Shown here piece by piece: positions 7,227 to 14,569 of a stretch of 64,000 nucleotides of DNA (the first letter of the stretch is position 1; the number at the start of each line of letters is the position of its first letter). Both the position numbers and the translations under genes were made by a program. The notes under the pieces were generated by a model. The model had not been told where the DNA came from, searched no databases, and saw only the letters and a list, made by a program, of their open reading frames with translations. The stretch is from NCBI RefSeq assembly GCF_900156175.1, contig NZ_FTMV01000016.1, positions 62,001 to 126,000 of the forward strand, written 5' to 3'. The DNA comes from Janthinobacterium sp. TND4EL3. Lineage in GTDB: Bacteria > Pseudomonadota > Gammaproteobacteria > Burkholderiales > Burkholderiaceae_D.

Positions 7227-9044
7227 GTGGCCAAGCAATTCAATCAACACAAGGCGAGCATGTTCAAGATCAGCACGATGGCGGCGCTTGTCAGCGTCAG
7301 CCTGGGCCTGGGCGGCTGCAATGTCGCGCCCGTCAAGCGCGATACCTATAATGCGATTACCGACGCCGTCAAGGGCGCGGCGGCCACCACCACGCCGGCA
7401 GCCCAGCCCGATGCCGTGGAAGCGGCGCTGCTGCCGCCCGTGGCGGCCCTGGCCCAGCAATTGCCGAAGGCCCGCGCCGCGCTCGACGAGCGCTTCAACG
7501 TGGCCTTCAACAATGTGCCGGCGCGCCAGTTCTTCACCTCCATCGTGGCCGGCACGCGCTACAACATGCTGGTCCACCCCGATATCGGCGGCACGATTTC
7601 GGCCAACCTGAAGGACGTGACCCTGTTCCAGGCGCTCGACGCCGTGCGCGAGCTGTACGGCTACGACTACAAGGTCGAAGGCACGCAGATCTACATCAAG
7701 CCGCTGACCATGCAGACGCGCTTGTTCCATGTCAATTACCTGACGGGCGCGCGCAGGGGCAGTTCCAACCTGCGCGTGTCGTCGACCTCGGTGGGTTCGG
7801 TCGGTTCGACCAATTCGGGCGGCTCGGGCAATGGACAGAATGGCAACCAGGGCAACAACCAGAATAGCGAGCAGAACCAGCAGACGAATGGCGGCCAGGG
7901 CGGCCGCACCCTGGACAGCAGCAACCTCACCACCTCGTCCACGGCAGATTTCTGGCCGGAATTGAAGGCGGCGCTGGAAGCCATCGTCGGCAGCGCCGAG
8001 GGCGGCCGGCAAGTGGTGCTGAGTCCGCAGTCGGGCGTGATCGTCATCCGCGCCATGCCGGAAGAGCTGCGCAACGTCGACATGTACCTGAAGGCCACGC
8101 AGCTGTCCGTCGACCGCCAGGTGATCCTCGAAGCGAAAATCCTCGAAGTCGAGCTCAACGACAACACGCAGACGGGCATCAACTGGGCCTCGTTCGCCTC
8201 GATCAAGAGCGGCCACACGAACCGCATCTCGACGGGCTTCATCCAGCCGGGCGGCAGCCTGGCGCCGCTGCCGTTCAATGGCGGCCAGCCGCCGAACATG
8301 ACGAATGGCAGCGGCCTGACGGCCAGCAGCGGCTTCGGCCTCAGTTCGGCGGCGACGGCGGCCGGCTCCATGTTCGGCCTGGCGTTCCAGACGGCCAACT
8401 TTGCCGCCATGATTTCCTTCCTGGAATCGCAAGGCTCCGTGCACGTGCTGTCGAGTCCGCGCATTGCCACCATGAACAACCAGAAGGCCGTGCTGAAGAT
8501 AGGCACGGACGAGTTTTACGTGACGGGCGTGTCCACCACCACGAATACGACGGCCAGCGGCGCCACCACCAGCCCCAACGTGACCTTGCAGCCCTTCTTT
8601 TCCGGCGTGGTGCTGGACGTGACGCCGCAGATCGATGCGGATGGCAACATCATCCTGCACGTGCACCCGTCCGTCAGCCAGGTGTCGACCATCAGCAAGG
8701 AAATCGACCTGGGCAGCGCAGGCTCGCTGAAACTGCCGCTGGCCGCCTCCAGCACCTCCGAGATGGACAGCATGGTGCGCAGCCAGGATGGGCGCATCGT
8801 CGCCATCGGCGGCCTGATGCGCCAGGCCACGACCTCGGACCGTTCGCAGGTGCCGGGCGCGGGCGACCTTCCCGTGCTGGGCGCGCTGTTCCGCAACACG
8901 GGCCAGGTGATCCAGAAGCGCGAACTGGTGGTGCTGATCAAGCCCACCATCGTCGAAGGCGCCAACAGCTGGAACGAGGATTTGCTCGATTCGGGCAAGC
9001 GCATCGAGGCGCTCGACCCGCGCCGTCCGTCGGAGCGGCGCTAA
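7227..9044 (+). CDS. mshL: MSHA pilus secretin MshL (outer-membrane lipoprotein)
   Basis: Outer-membrane secretin through which the pilus passes. GTG at 7227 is preferred because AGGAG (7214-7218) lies 8 bases upstream; ATG at 7260 is the alternative. A lipoprotein signal ends in LGLGGC. It is followed by an STN/N0-like domain, a low-complexity Ser-Gly-Asn-Gln linker (bases about 7790-7910), an N-domain, and the C-terminal secretin domain with SSPRIATMNNQKAV, then DVTPQIDADGNI and ending RELVVLIKPTIVE. About 605 residues, normal for MshL. The long reading frame that extends upstream to 6819 overlaps mshK and is not part of the gene. Confidence 0.9.
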   Translation: MAKQFNQHKASMFKISTMAALVSVSLGLGGCNVAPVKRDTYNAITDAVKGAAATTTPAAQPDAVEAALLPPVAALAQQLPKARAALDERFNVAFNNVPARQFFTSIVAGTRYNMLVHPDIGGTISANLKDVTLFQALDAVRELYGYDYKVEGTQIYIKPLTMQTRLFHVNYLTGARRGSSNLRVSSTSVGSVGSTNSGGSGNGQNGNQGNNQNSEQNQQTNGGQGGRTLDSSNLTTSSTADFWPELKAALEAIVGSAEGGRQVVLSPQSGVIVIRAMPEELRNVDMYLKATQLSVDRQVILEAKILEVELNDNTQTGINWASFASIKSGHTNRISTGFIQPGGSLAPLPFNGGQPPNMTNGSGLTASSGFGLSSAATAAGSMFGLAFQTANFAAMISFLESQGSVHVLSSPRIATMNNQKAVLKIGTDEFYVTGVSTTTNTTASGATTSPNVTLQPFFSGVVLDVTPQIDADGNIILHVHPSVSQVSTISKEIDLGSAGSLKLPLAASSTSEMDSMVRSQDGRIVAIGGLMRQATTSDRSQVPGAGDLPVLGALFRNTGQVIQKRELVVLIKPTIVEGANSWNEDLLDSGKRIEALDPRRPSERR

Positions 9045-9947
9045 ATGTACCAGGCCCATTTCGGCTTGCGCGAGGCGCCGTTCGGCCTCACGCCCGATAC
9101 CAGCTTCTTCTTCAATGGCCCGCAGTCGCAAAAGGCGCTCAACACCCTGCTGGTGGCGGCGCGCAATGGCGAGGGCTTCATCAAGATCACTGGCGAAGTG
9201 GGCACCGGCAAGACGTTTCTGTGCCGCAAGTTCATGCAGTCGCTGGGGCCGGAATTCGTCACGGCCTACATTCCGAATCCGAACCTGCCGCCCCGCGCGC
9301 TGATCCTGGCCCTGGCCGACGACCTCGATGTGTTGCTGGAGAAAGATGCTGATCAGCATCAATTGCTCAAGTCGCTCAACTTGCGCCTGCTCAACCTGGC
9401 GGCGCAGGGCAAGTGCGTGCTCCTATGCGTGGACGAGGCGCAGGCGATTCCCGTCGACAGCCTCGAAGCCTTGCGCCTGCTGACCAACCTGGAAACGGAA
9501 AAGCGCAAGCTGCTGCAAATCGTGCTGTTTGGCCAGCCCGAGCTGGACGTCAAGCTGGCCCTGCCGGAGATCCGCCAGCTGGCGCAGCGCATCACCTTTC
9601 ACTACCACCTGGGCCCTCTGTGCCGCGACGATGTGGATTTTTACGTGGCGCACCGTTTGCGCGTGGCCGGCTTCGACGGCGCGCGCCTGTTCAGCCGCAG
9701 CGGCGTGAGCAAGCTGTACCAGGCTTCCGGCGGCATCCCGCGCCTGATCAACATCATGGCGCACAAGGCGCTGATGGCGGCGTATGGCGAAGGCCGGCAG
9801 CAGGTCAGCGGCCGCCACGTGGCCCTGGCCGCCAGCGACACCCTGGCCAGCAAACCCCGCTTCTGGCGCAAGCCCTGGCCCTGGCTGGCCGGCGCCGGCG
9901 TGCTGGCCGCCGCCAGTGCCCTGAGCTGGACCTTATTGAACCGATGA
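9045..9947 (+). CDS. mshM: MSHA biogenesis protein MshM, ExeA-like AAA ATPase
   Basis: A 300-residue ATPase of the ExeA/GspA family with Walker A GEVGTGKT (residues 50-57), Walker B CVLLCVDEAQ near residue 130, an arginine-rich sensor region (IPRLINIMAHKAL), and a C-terminal hydrophobic segment. ExeA-like proteins help to place the secretin in the envelope; here it directly follows mshL, the ATG abutting the mshL stop codon without a gap. It begins MYQAHFGLREAPF, the standard start of this family. Confidence 0.9.
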   Translation: MYQAHFGLREAPFGLTPDTSFFFNGPQSQKALNTLLVAARNGEGFIKITGEVGTGKTFLCRKFMQSLGPEFVTAYIPNPNLPPRALILALADDLDVLLEKDADQHQLLKSLNLRLLNLAAQGKCVLLCVDEAQAIPVDSLEALRLLTNLETEKRKLLQIVLFGQPELDVKLALPEIRQLAQRITFHYHLGPLCRDDVDFYVAHRLRVAGFDGARLFSRSGVSKLYQASGGIPRLINIMAHKALMAAYGEGRQQVSGRHVALAASDTLASKPRFWRKPWPWLAGAGVLAAASALSWTLLNR

Positions 9948-9964
9948 CGAAGATGAGCCTGTAG

Positions 9965-11029
9965 ATGAGCCTGATTAACAAGATGTTGCAAGACCTTGAC
10001 GCCCGCGGCACGCCCGAGGGGCGCGGCGACGCGGGCGGCATCCGCTCCGTGCCCGAACGCGAGCGGGGCGTGTCGCGCGCGCTGGTCTTCGGCGGCGCGG
10101 CCGGCCTGACGGCAGCGGCCATCGCCCTCGGCTGGGTGTACTGGAAGCGCCCGGCCGTGCCGCCCGTGCTGGTCAGCGTCGCCAGCAAGCCGGTGCCTGT
10201 TCCGCTGCCCGTTCCTGTGCCTGTACCTGTACCTGCGCCTGTACCTGCGCCGGTCGCCGCAGCGCCGGTGGCGCCCGAGCCCGTCTTCCAGGCCGCGGAA
10301 ACCGCCCCGGCCCCGGCCCCGGCCAAGGCGCGGCCCGCCGAACCGAGGCGCAGCACGGAAAAAGCCCCCAAGCCTGCCGCCGCACCCGTCGTGAAGACGG
10401 CAGCGCCCGCCGCCAGCGAACGCCTTATCGACGGAAAACAAGTCACGCCGCAGCAGCGCGTGGAGAATGAATACCGGCGCGCGCTGGCGCAGCTGCAGGA
10501 TGGCCGCGTCTCCGACGCCATGCAGGCCTTGCAGCAGACGCTGCAGCTGGACCCGCGCCACCAGGGCGCGCGCGAAACCCTGGTGCGCCTGCTGCTCGAA
10601 GCGCAGCGCCCCGACGACGCGGCCCGCCAGTTGCAGCTGAGCCTGGCACTGGACCCGAAACAGCCGGCGCAAGCGATGATGCTGGCCCGTCTGCAGCTGG
10701 ACAAGGCCAACGGCGGCGCGGCTGCCCTCGACACTCTCATGCGCAGCCTGCCGTACGCGGCCGACAACGGCGAATACCACGCCTTCCTGGCCGGCGTGCT
10801 GCAGCGCGAACAGCGCTACCGCGAAGCGGCCGAACACTATCAGCTGGCCCTGCAGGCGGCGCCCGACAACAGCGTCTGGTGGATGGGCCTGGGGATAGCC
10901 TTGCAAGCGGACAACCACCCGGCCCAGGCGCGCCAGGCGTTCGAGCGGGCCAGGGGCTTGCAAACCCTGTCGCCGCAGCTGCAGGCCTTTGTCGAGCGCA
11001 AGCTGGTGCAGCTGGCGGCGGCCAGGTAA
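9965..11029 (+). CDS. mshN: MSHA biogenesis protein MshN, TPR protein
   Basis: A 354-residue protein starting MSLINKMLQDLDAR, the characteristic MshN/ExeB-like N-terminus, followed by one membrane helix (about residues 40-58), a Pro-Val-Ala-rich linker (about 65-145) and four or more TPR-type helical repeats (about 160-350). It is likely anchored in the inner membrane with TPRs in the periplasm, acting with the ATPase MshM in secretin or pilus assembly. A near-copy of its start (ATGAGCCTGTAG) lies immediately upstream at 9954-9965 and ends in a stop codon. It is the last recognisable gene of the locus. Confidence 0.85.
   Translation: MSLINKMLQDLDARGTPEGRGDAGGIRSVPERERGVSRALVFGGAAGLTAAAIALGWVYWKRPAVPPVLVSVASKPVPVPLPVPVPVPVPAPVPAPVAAAPVAPEPVFQAAETAPAPAPAKARPAEPRRSTEKAPKPAAAPVVKTAAPAASERLIDGKQVTPQQRVENEYRRALAQLQDGRVSDAMQALQQTLQLDPRHQGARETLVRLLLEAQRPDDAARQLQLSLALDPKQPAQAMMLARLQLDKANGGAAALDTLMRSLPYAADNGEYHAFLAGVLQREQRYREAAEHYQLALQAAPDNSVWWMGLGIALQADNHPAQARQAFERARGLQTLSPQLQAFVERKLVQLAAAR
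10192..10255 (+). repeat. Hexanucleotide-type repeat in mshN coding a Val-Pro linker
   Basis: Imperfect tandem copies of a 6-base unit close to CCTGTA/CCTGTG/CCTGCG encode alternating Val-Pro/Ala-Pro. The unit length is a multiple of three, so slippage would change linker length without breaking the frame. Confidence 0.7.
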
Positions 11030-11163
11030 GTGTGGCCGATTGCGGCGCCGCCCTTGGCAAGCGGGGCGGGCACGATACGAACGCGCGTGCTGTCGGCGGC
11101 GTTGCCGGCGTTATGGACTGCCGCCGCCCCAATTGAAACGAATGAATCCGTGGACAAGACAAG

Positions 11164-11412
11164 ATGAGCGCTGCCTGGACATTCCCCGATGCCCCGAATA
11201 CCGCCTGCTTCACGACCACGGAGGTCTTGAATGGCGCCCCCATCGTGCTGGTGTCCCATGACTACGAAGGGGATAGGCAATTTCATGCCGCCTCACATGA
11301 AACGATGTTGAGTTCAGTCAAGATTGTCTGTCTGACAGACATGCTGCGACGAGATGACTTGCTCGCGTTCCACGCCCTGCATGTGGCGGATATTGCTAGT
11401 GAACAAGATTGA
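11164..11412 (+). CDS. Small conserved-type protein of unknown function
   Basis: An 82-residue soluble protein with no signal peptide, with the pattern W-F-P-D-A-P-N near the start, VLNGAPIVLVSHDYEGDRQFH in the middle and a helical, Leu-rich end. The order (FxDxPN, then a beta strand with HD, then QFH) recalls a widespread small family of unknown function in which a Gly-Trp motif usually follows; that C-terminal motif is not seen here, so the protein may be shortened. It sits 4 bases before the next gene's leader, suggesting a two-gene unit downstream of the pilus locus. No function is assigned. Confidence 0.55.
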   Translation: MSAAWTFPDAPNTACFTTTEVLNGAPIVLVSHDYEGDRQFHAASHETMLSSVKIVCLTDMLRRDDLLAFHALHVADIASEQD

Positions 11413-11423
11413 AAGGACGGGCC

Positions 11424-11840
11424 GTGCGCAATGAACGCGAGGGGGCGAAAGAGGCGCGCCGGGAAATCAGGCGCTACCAGGAACATATCAATTCGCCGCG
11501 CCTGTGTCCGGACCAGTGTTACCGCTTGGCCAGCCCGACGTATGCGCTGGTGTGCCATGTCAACCAGGTGACGGGCCTTTTCCTGAGCAAGAACTATTAT
11601 GTGATCCCCATTTTCCTCCAGCGCGCCCATGCCACGCTGCTGGAGTTGAAGGCAGAACGCGTCAGCGAGCCGTATCGCAAGCTGGTCGAGCAGTATCTGA
11701 GCCATATCGCGCATTTCATCGTCGATTTTCCATGCCTGGCGGAAGATGAGCGGCAAGCCGCGCACTATATCCCGCCAGCGCTGCTGGCCCTCATGCCCGA
11801 GACCTTGCCGGAAGACTTGCTCATGGAGGGCGAGTTTTGA
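11424..11840 (+). CDS. Protein of unknown function
   Basis: A protein of about 138 residues, predicted soluble, rich in Arg/Glu at the start and with a CPDQCYRLASP segment near the N-terminus, then LVCHVNQVTGLFLSKNYYVIP. GTG at 11424 is chosen because AGGA (11414-11417) lies 6 bases upstream; TTG at 11409 overlaps the previous stop and has no such site. I do not recognise the family. Base composition resembles its neighbours. It probably shares a transcript with the preceding small gene. Confidence 0.5.
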   Translation: MRNEREGAKEARREIRRYQEHINSPRLCPDQCYRLASPTYALVCHVNQVTGLFLSKNYYVIPIFLQRAHATLLELKAERVSEPYRKLVEQYLSHIAHFIVDFPCLAEDERQAAHYIPPALLALMPETLPEDLLMEGEF

Positions 11841-11943
11841 TATTGTAGTGAGGATGTATTTTTTGCATTGTTGGAACAGTGTCATTTCTGTTTCACATTG
11901 TTGATATCATCGCGCCATCACTGACTACGTCAAGGAACCCCGT

Positions 11944-12846
11944 TTGAAATCCCTCAGCCTGCTGCTCGCACTCTGCTGCCTGCTCAACAATGCCCTGGCC
12001 GCCCCCGCCAGCGCGCCCGCCAGCTACGTTTTAGAGAATACGGAAGTGCGCGACATCCGCGCACAAGGATTGAAGCGCGACTACCAGCTCTACGTCGCCT
12101 TGCCCGATTCCTACCGTCAGGGGAATAAACGCTATCCGGTGCTGTTCGTCGTCGATGCCAATTATGCGTTTCCCGTCGTGCGCAATATCGCCCAGCGCCT
12201 GAACAAGCATGCGGGCATGGAAGAGGTGGTGGTGGTCGGCCTGTCGTATGCCAACGGCGATGGCGGCGTGTACAGCCGCCGCCGCGATTACACGCCCACC
12301 ACGCCGCGCAAGCACGATTACCGCTCGGACATGCCGGGGCGCCAGCCGGCGTTCGGCGAAGCGGCGGCCTATGGCCAGTTCGTCTCGGGCGAGGTGTTTC
12401 CCTTCATCGCCAGTAACTATCGCGTCAACATGCAGCGCAAGGTGTTTATCGGCCACTCCTACGGCAGCCTGCTGGGCCTGCAATTGCTGCTGACGGAACC
12501 GCGCACCTTCGAGCACTACATCCTCGGCAGTCCCTCGCTGTGGTACGACGCCGGCGTCATGTTCGACCGCGAGCAGGCGTATGCGGGCAGCCACAAGGAC
12601 TTGCCCGCGTCCGTGTTCTTCGGCATCGGCGGCCTGGAAAAGTTGTCGGCAGGCAAGAAGCGTTCGCGTGCCGAGGAAGGCGCCGACATGGTGGCCGACT
12701 TGCGCGAGTTCGACGGCAAGCTGAAATCGCGCAAGTTTCCGAATCTGAAAACGCGCTTGCGCGTATTCGAGGACGAAGACCATGCGAGCGTGTTTCCTTT
12801 TGTGCTCACGCATGGCTTGCGGGCCTACCTGAAGTCCGCAAAATGA
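11944..12846 (+). CDS. Secreted alpha/beta-hydrolase esterase of the Fes/IroE/BesA type
   Basis: A 300-residue exported protein (signal peptide ending LAAPASA) with the putative-esterase fold: RDYQLYVALPDSY, YPVLFVVDAN, the nucleophile elbow GHSYGS with Ser172, then a LGSPSLWYD strand and EDEDHASVFP giving the catalytic His. This is the layout of IroE and BesA, which open siderophore esters, and of related esterases of unknown substrate. The start is TTG at 11944 with AAGGA upstream; a standard signal peptide follows at once, which supports it. No siderophore synthesis gene is adjacent, so the substrate is open. Confidence 0.78.
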   Translation: MKSLSLLLALCCLLNNALAAPASAPASYVLENTEVRDIRAQGLKRDYQLYVALPDSYRQGNKRYPVLFVVDANYAFPVVRNIAQRLNKHAGMEEVVVVGLSYANGDGGVYSRRRDYTPTTPRKHDYRSDMPGRQPAFGEAAAYGQFVSGEVFPFIASNYRVNMQRKVFIGHSYGSLLGLQLLLTEPRTFEHYILGSPSLWYDAGVMFDREQAYAGSHKDLPASVFFGIGGLEKLSAGKKRSRAEEGADMVADLREFDGKLKSRKFPNLKTRLRVFEDEDHASVFPFVLTHGLRAYLKSAK

Positions 12847-12934
12847 ACGGTGCCGGGTGCCGCCCGCCAGACAGTGCCTGCGTCGCCGTGCGCATTCCGA
12901 CCGCCGGAAGCGGTCATCGATAAGGTCAGATTGC

Positions 12935-13606
12935 ATGCGTACATTGAATGAATTACTCGAAAGCGAAGACCCTGCATTTCCCCTGATCAGGCAATGGGCC
13001 GACGAGGCCGACTTGCCGGTGGAATTGCTGCCGCCCTCGGCCGGCAGGGAGGATGTGCTGCTGAGCCTGCAGGTCACCACGCGTTCTGCCCTGGGGGCGA
13101 TAGCCTATGAAACGGGGGGCATCCTGGTGGACGGGGGCTGGCTGCGCATACTGGGGTCGGGACATGCCAGGCTGGGCCGGGATATTGCCGCCTGGAACAA
13201 AGGCAAGGCCGACGGTTTTCTGCTGGTCGCCGATGATGTGCTGGGCGGCTTTTTTGCCATCAATGGCGGCGGGCTCGGGGCCGACCAGGGCAATATGTAT
13301 TACCTTGCCCCCGAAACGCTGGAGTGGGAAGCGCTGGAGATCGGCTTCACGGCGTTTGTCGAGTGGGCTTTTACGAGCCAGCTGCGGCAGTTTTACGGCC
13401 GCCAGCCTGGTGACGCGGAGGACTTTGACGAATTGCCCGAATTGCCCTTGAGCGGCGAGCTATGCCTGAATTTTTATCCATTGCTGTGGACGCAAGAGGG
13501 TTCCCTCAAGACCAGTTCGCGGTGCGCCATTCCCGTGCAAGAGCAGTGGGCGCTCAACCTGGATCTGCAACACAAGTTGCTGGATGCGCCTGCGAGCGGG
13601 CGCTGA
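12935..13606 (+). CDS. DUF2625 family protein
   Basis: A protein of 223 residues starting MRTLNELLESEDPAFP, with QVTTRSALGAIAYETGGILVDGGWLRILGSG, the long conserved core of DUF2625. This family is widespread in bacteria, sometimes listed near polymorphic-toxin immunity genes, and has no proven biochemical role. ATG at 12935 is the first start consistent with the family N-terminus; earlier in-frame codons run through a region with no matching sequence. It follows the esterase by about 90 bases. No membrane segment or signal peptide is seen. Confidence 0.8.
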   Translation: MRTLNELLESEDPAFPLIRQWADEADLPVELLPPSAGREDVLLSLQVTTRSALGAIAYETGGILVDGGWLRILGSGHARLGRDIAAWNKGKADGFLLVADDVLGGFFAINGGGLGADQGNMYYLAPETLEWEALEIGFTAFVEWAFTSQLRQFYGRQPGDAEDFDELPELPLSGELCLNFYPLLWTQEGSLKTSSRCAIPVQEQWALNLDLQHKLLDAPASGR

Positions 13607-13833
13607 GGCAGGGCTGCGGGCATGTCTGAACGCATCGCCATGCCCATCCCGAGCCTGAAAATGGCATTTCAATCCAGCAATCCGGCGGTTTGTCGCAATG
13701 GCATGCTATATACAAGGGCAAGCGGGTAGCATGCAGTGGGCCTTCTCGCGATGCGCGGCCCGCAAGCGGGCGTTCGATACTGCCGCCGTCATCACCGGAC
13801 GCTTTCCAACGACCATCACCAGGATGAACACGC

Positions 13834-14292
13834 ATGAAATTGCCCCTTTCACATCTTCTTTCCACCTGCCTGCTGGGCGCCTTGGGCGTGATCGGCAGTG
13901 CGAACGCGGCGCCCGCCGACGCCGAACTGCTGGCGCTGGTGCAGCGCCATGCGCAGGCCCAGAGCAGCTTCGACCAGGCCGCCTTGAAAGCCATCACGGC
14001 CGAGAATTACGTGGAAATATCGCCTGTCGGCGAGGTGGACGCGCGTGAAAAGATGCTGTCCTTCTACGCGCCCGAGCAGAAGCGGCCGAGTCCTCAAGTC
14101 CAGGTCGATGAGCCGGCAGTGCGCCTCTTTGGCGATACGGCGCTCATCTCGGCCCGGCTGTCCTACCGGCTCGATCAGGAAGGGGCAGCCCGCACCTTCG
14201 CCATGCGCGCCGGCTATGTCGCCCGGCGCGTCGATCATCAATGGCTGCTCGTCAGCGCACAATACACGGGCATCCGTCCGCCGAAACCGTGA
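13834..14292 (+). CDS. Secreted NTF2-like (SnoaL/DUF4440-type) protein
   Basis: A 152-residue protein with a signal peptide ending ANAAPAD, then the cone-shaped NTF2-like fold pattern: an N-terminal helix (AELLALVQRHAQAQSSFD), AITAENYVEIS, then strands with DTALISARLSYR and a closing HQWLLVSAQYT strand. Members bind small ligands or act as simple hydrolases or isomerases; the ligand here cannot be told. The preceding 227 bases (13,607-13,833) contain no credible gene. It is followed by an AT-rich gap. Confidence 0.7.
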   Translation: MKLPLSHLLSTCLLGALGVIGSANAAPADAELLALVQRHAQAQSSFDQAALKAITAENYVEISPVGEVDAREKMLSFYAPEQKRPSPQVQVDEPAVRLFGDTALISARLSYRLDQEGAARTFAMRAGYVARRVDHQWLLVSAQYTGIRPPKP

Positions 14293-14461
14293 GATGGTCA
14301 TTTGCGGCTGGCGCCCGCATGCTTGGCTGCCAGTTGCGCTTGCTAAAAAATCTGTGGGCGAACAGGTCTTCTTTTCCAGTTCATGATCAAGTCCATGGAA
14401 AATCACGCTAATGCTGGAGAAACTTTCAAGAAGAGATAATATTTCCATATTCTAAATTTTC

Positions 14462-14490
14462 TTGAGTTGTTTAAATATAAATGGTAATGT
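14462..14490 (+). promoter_or_regulatory. Candidate sigma-70 promoter in AT-rich leader of the TonB receptor
   Basis: TTGAGT (14462-14467) and TAATGT (14485-14490) are separated by 17 bases, inside a stretch (14,430-14,520) that is markedly AT-rich. No Fur-box-like palindrome is seen beside it. Confidence 0.4.
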
Positions 14491-14569
14491 GTAAATTAAT
14501 GTCTATCGGCAATACGAAGAAATCTCGCGCCGTGGAAAAATGCATGGCGTGAATAATAGAGGACGTTGC

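Noticed and set aside
7185-9362. Very long minus-strand open frame (725 codons) across mshL
   Set aside because: It is antisense to the secretin gene, which has clear motifs and codon pattern; in high-GC DNA such antisense frames are common.
10192-10255. Possible CRISPR-like array
   Set aside because: Short hexamer repeats without spacers, inside a coding linker.
13698-14048. Plus-strand frame of 116 codons upstream of the NTF2-like gene
   Set aside because: It overlaps the signal peptide and first third of a better-supported gene in another frame.
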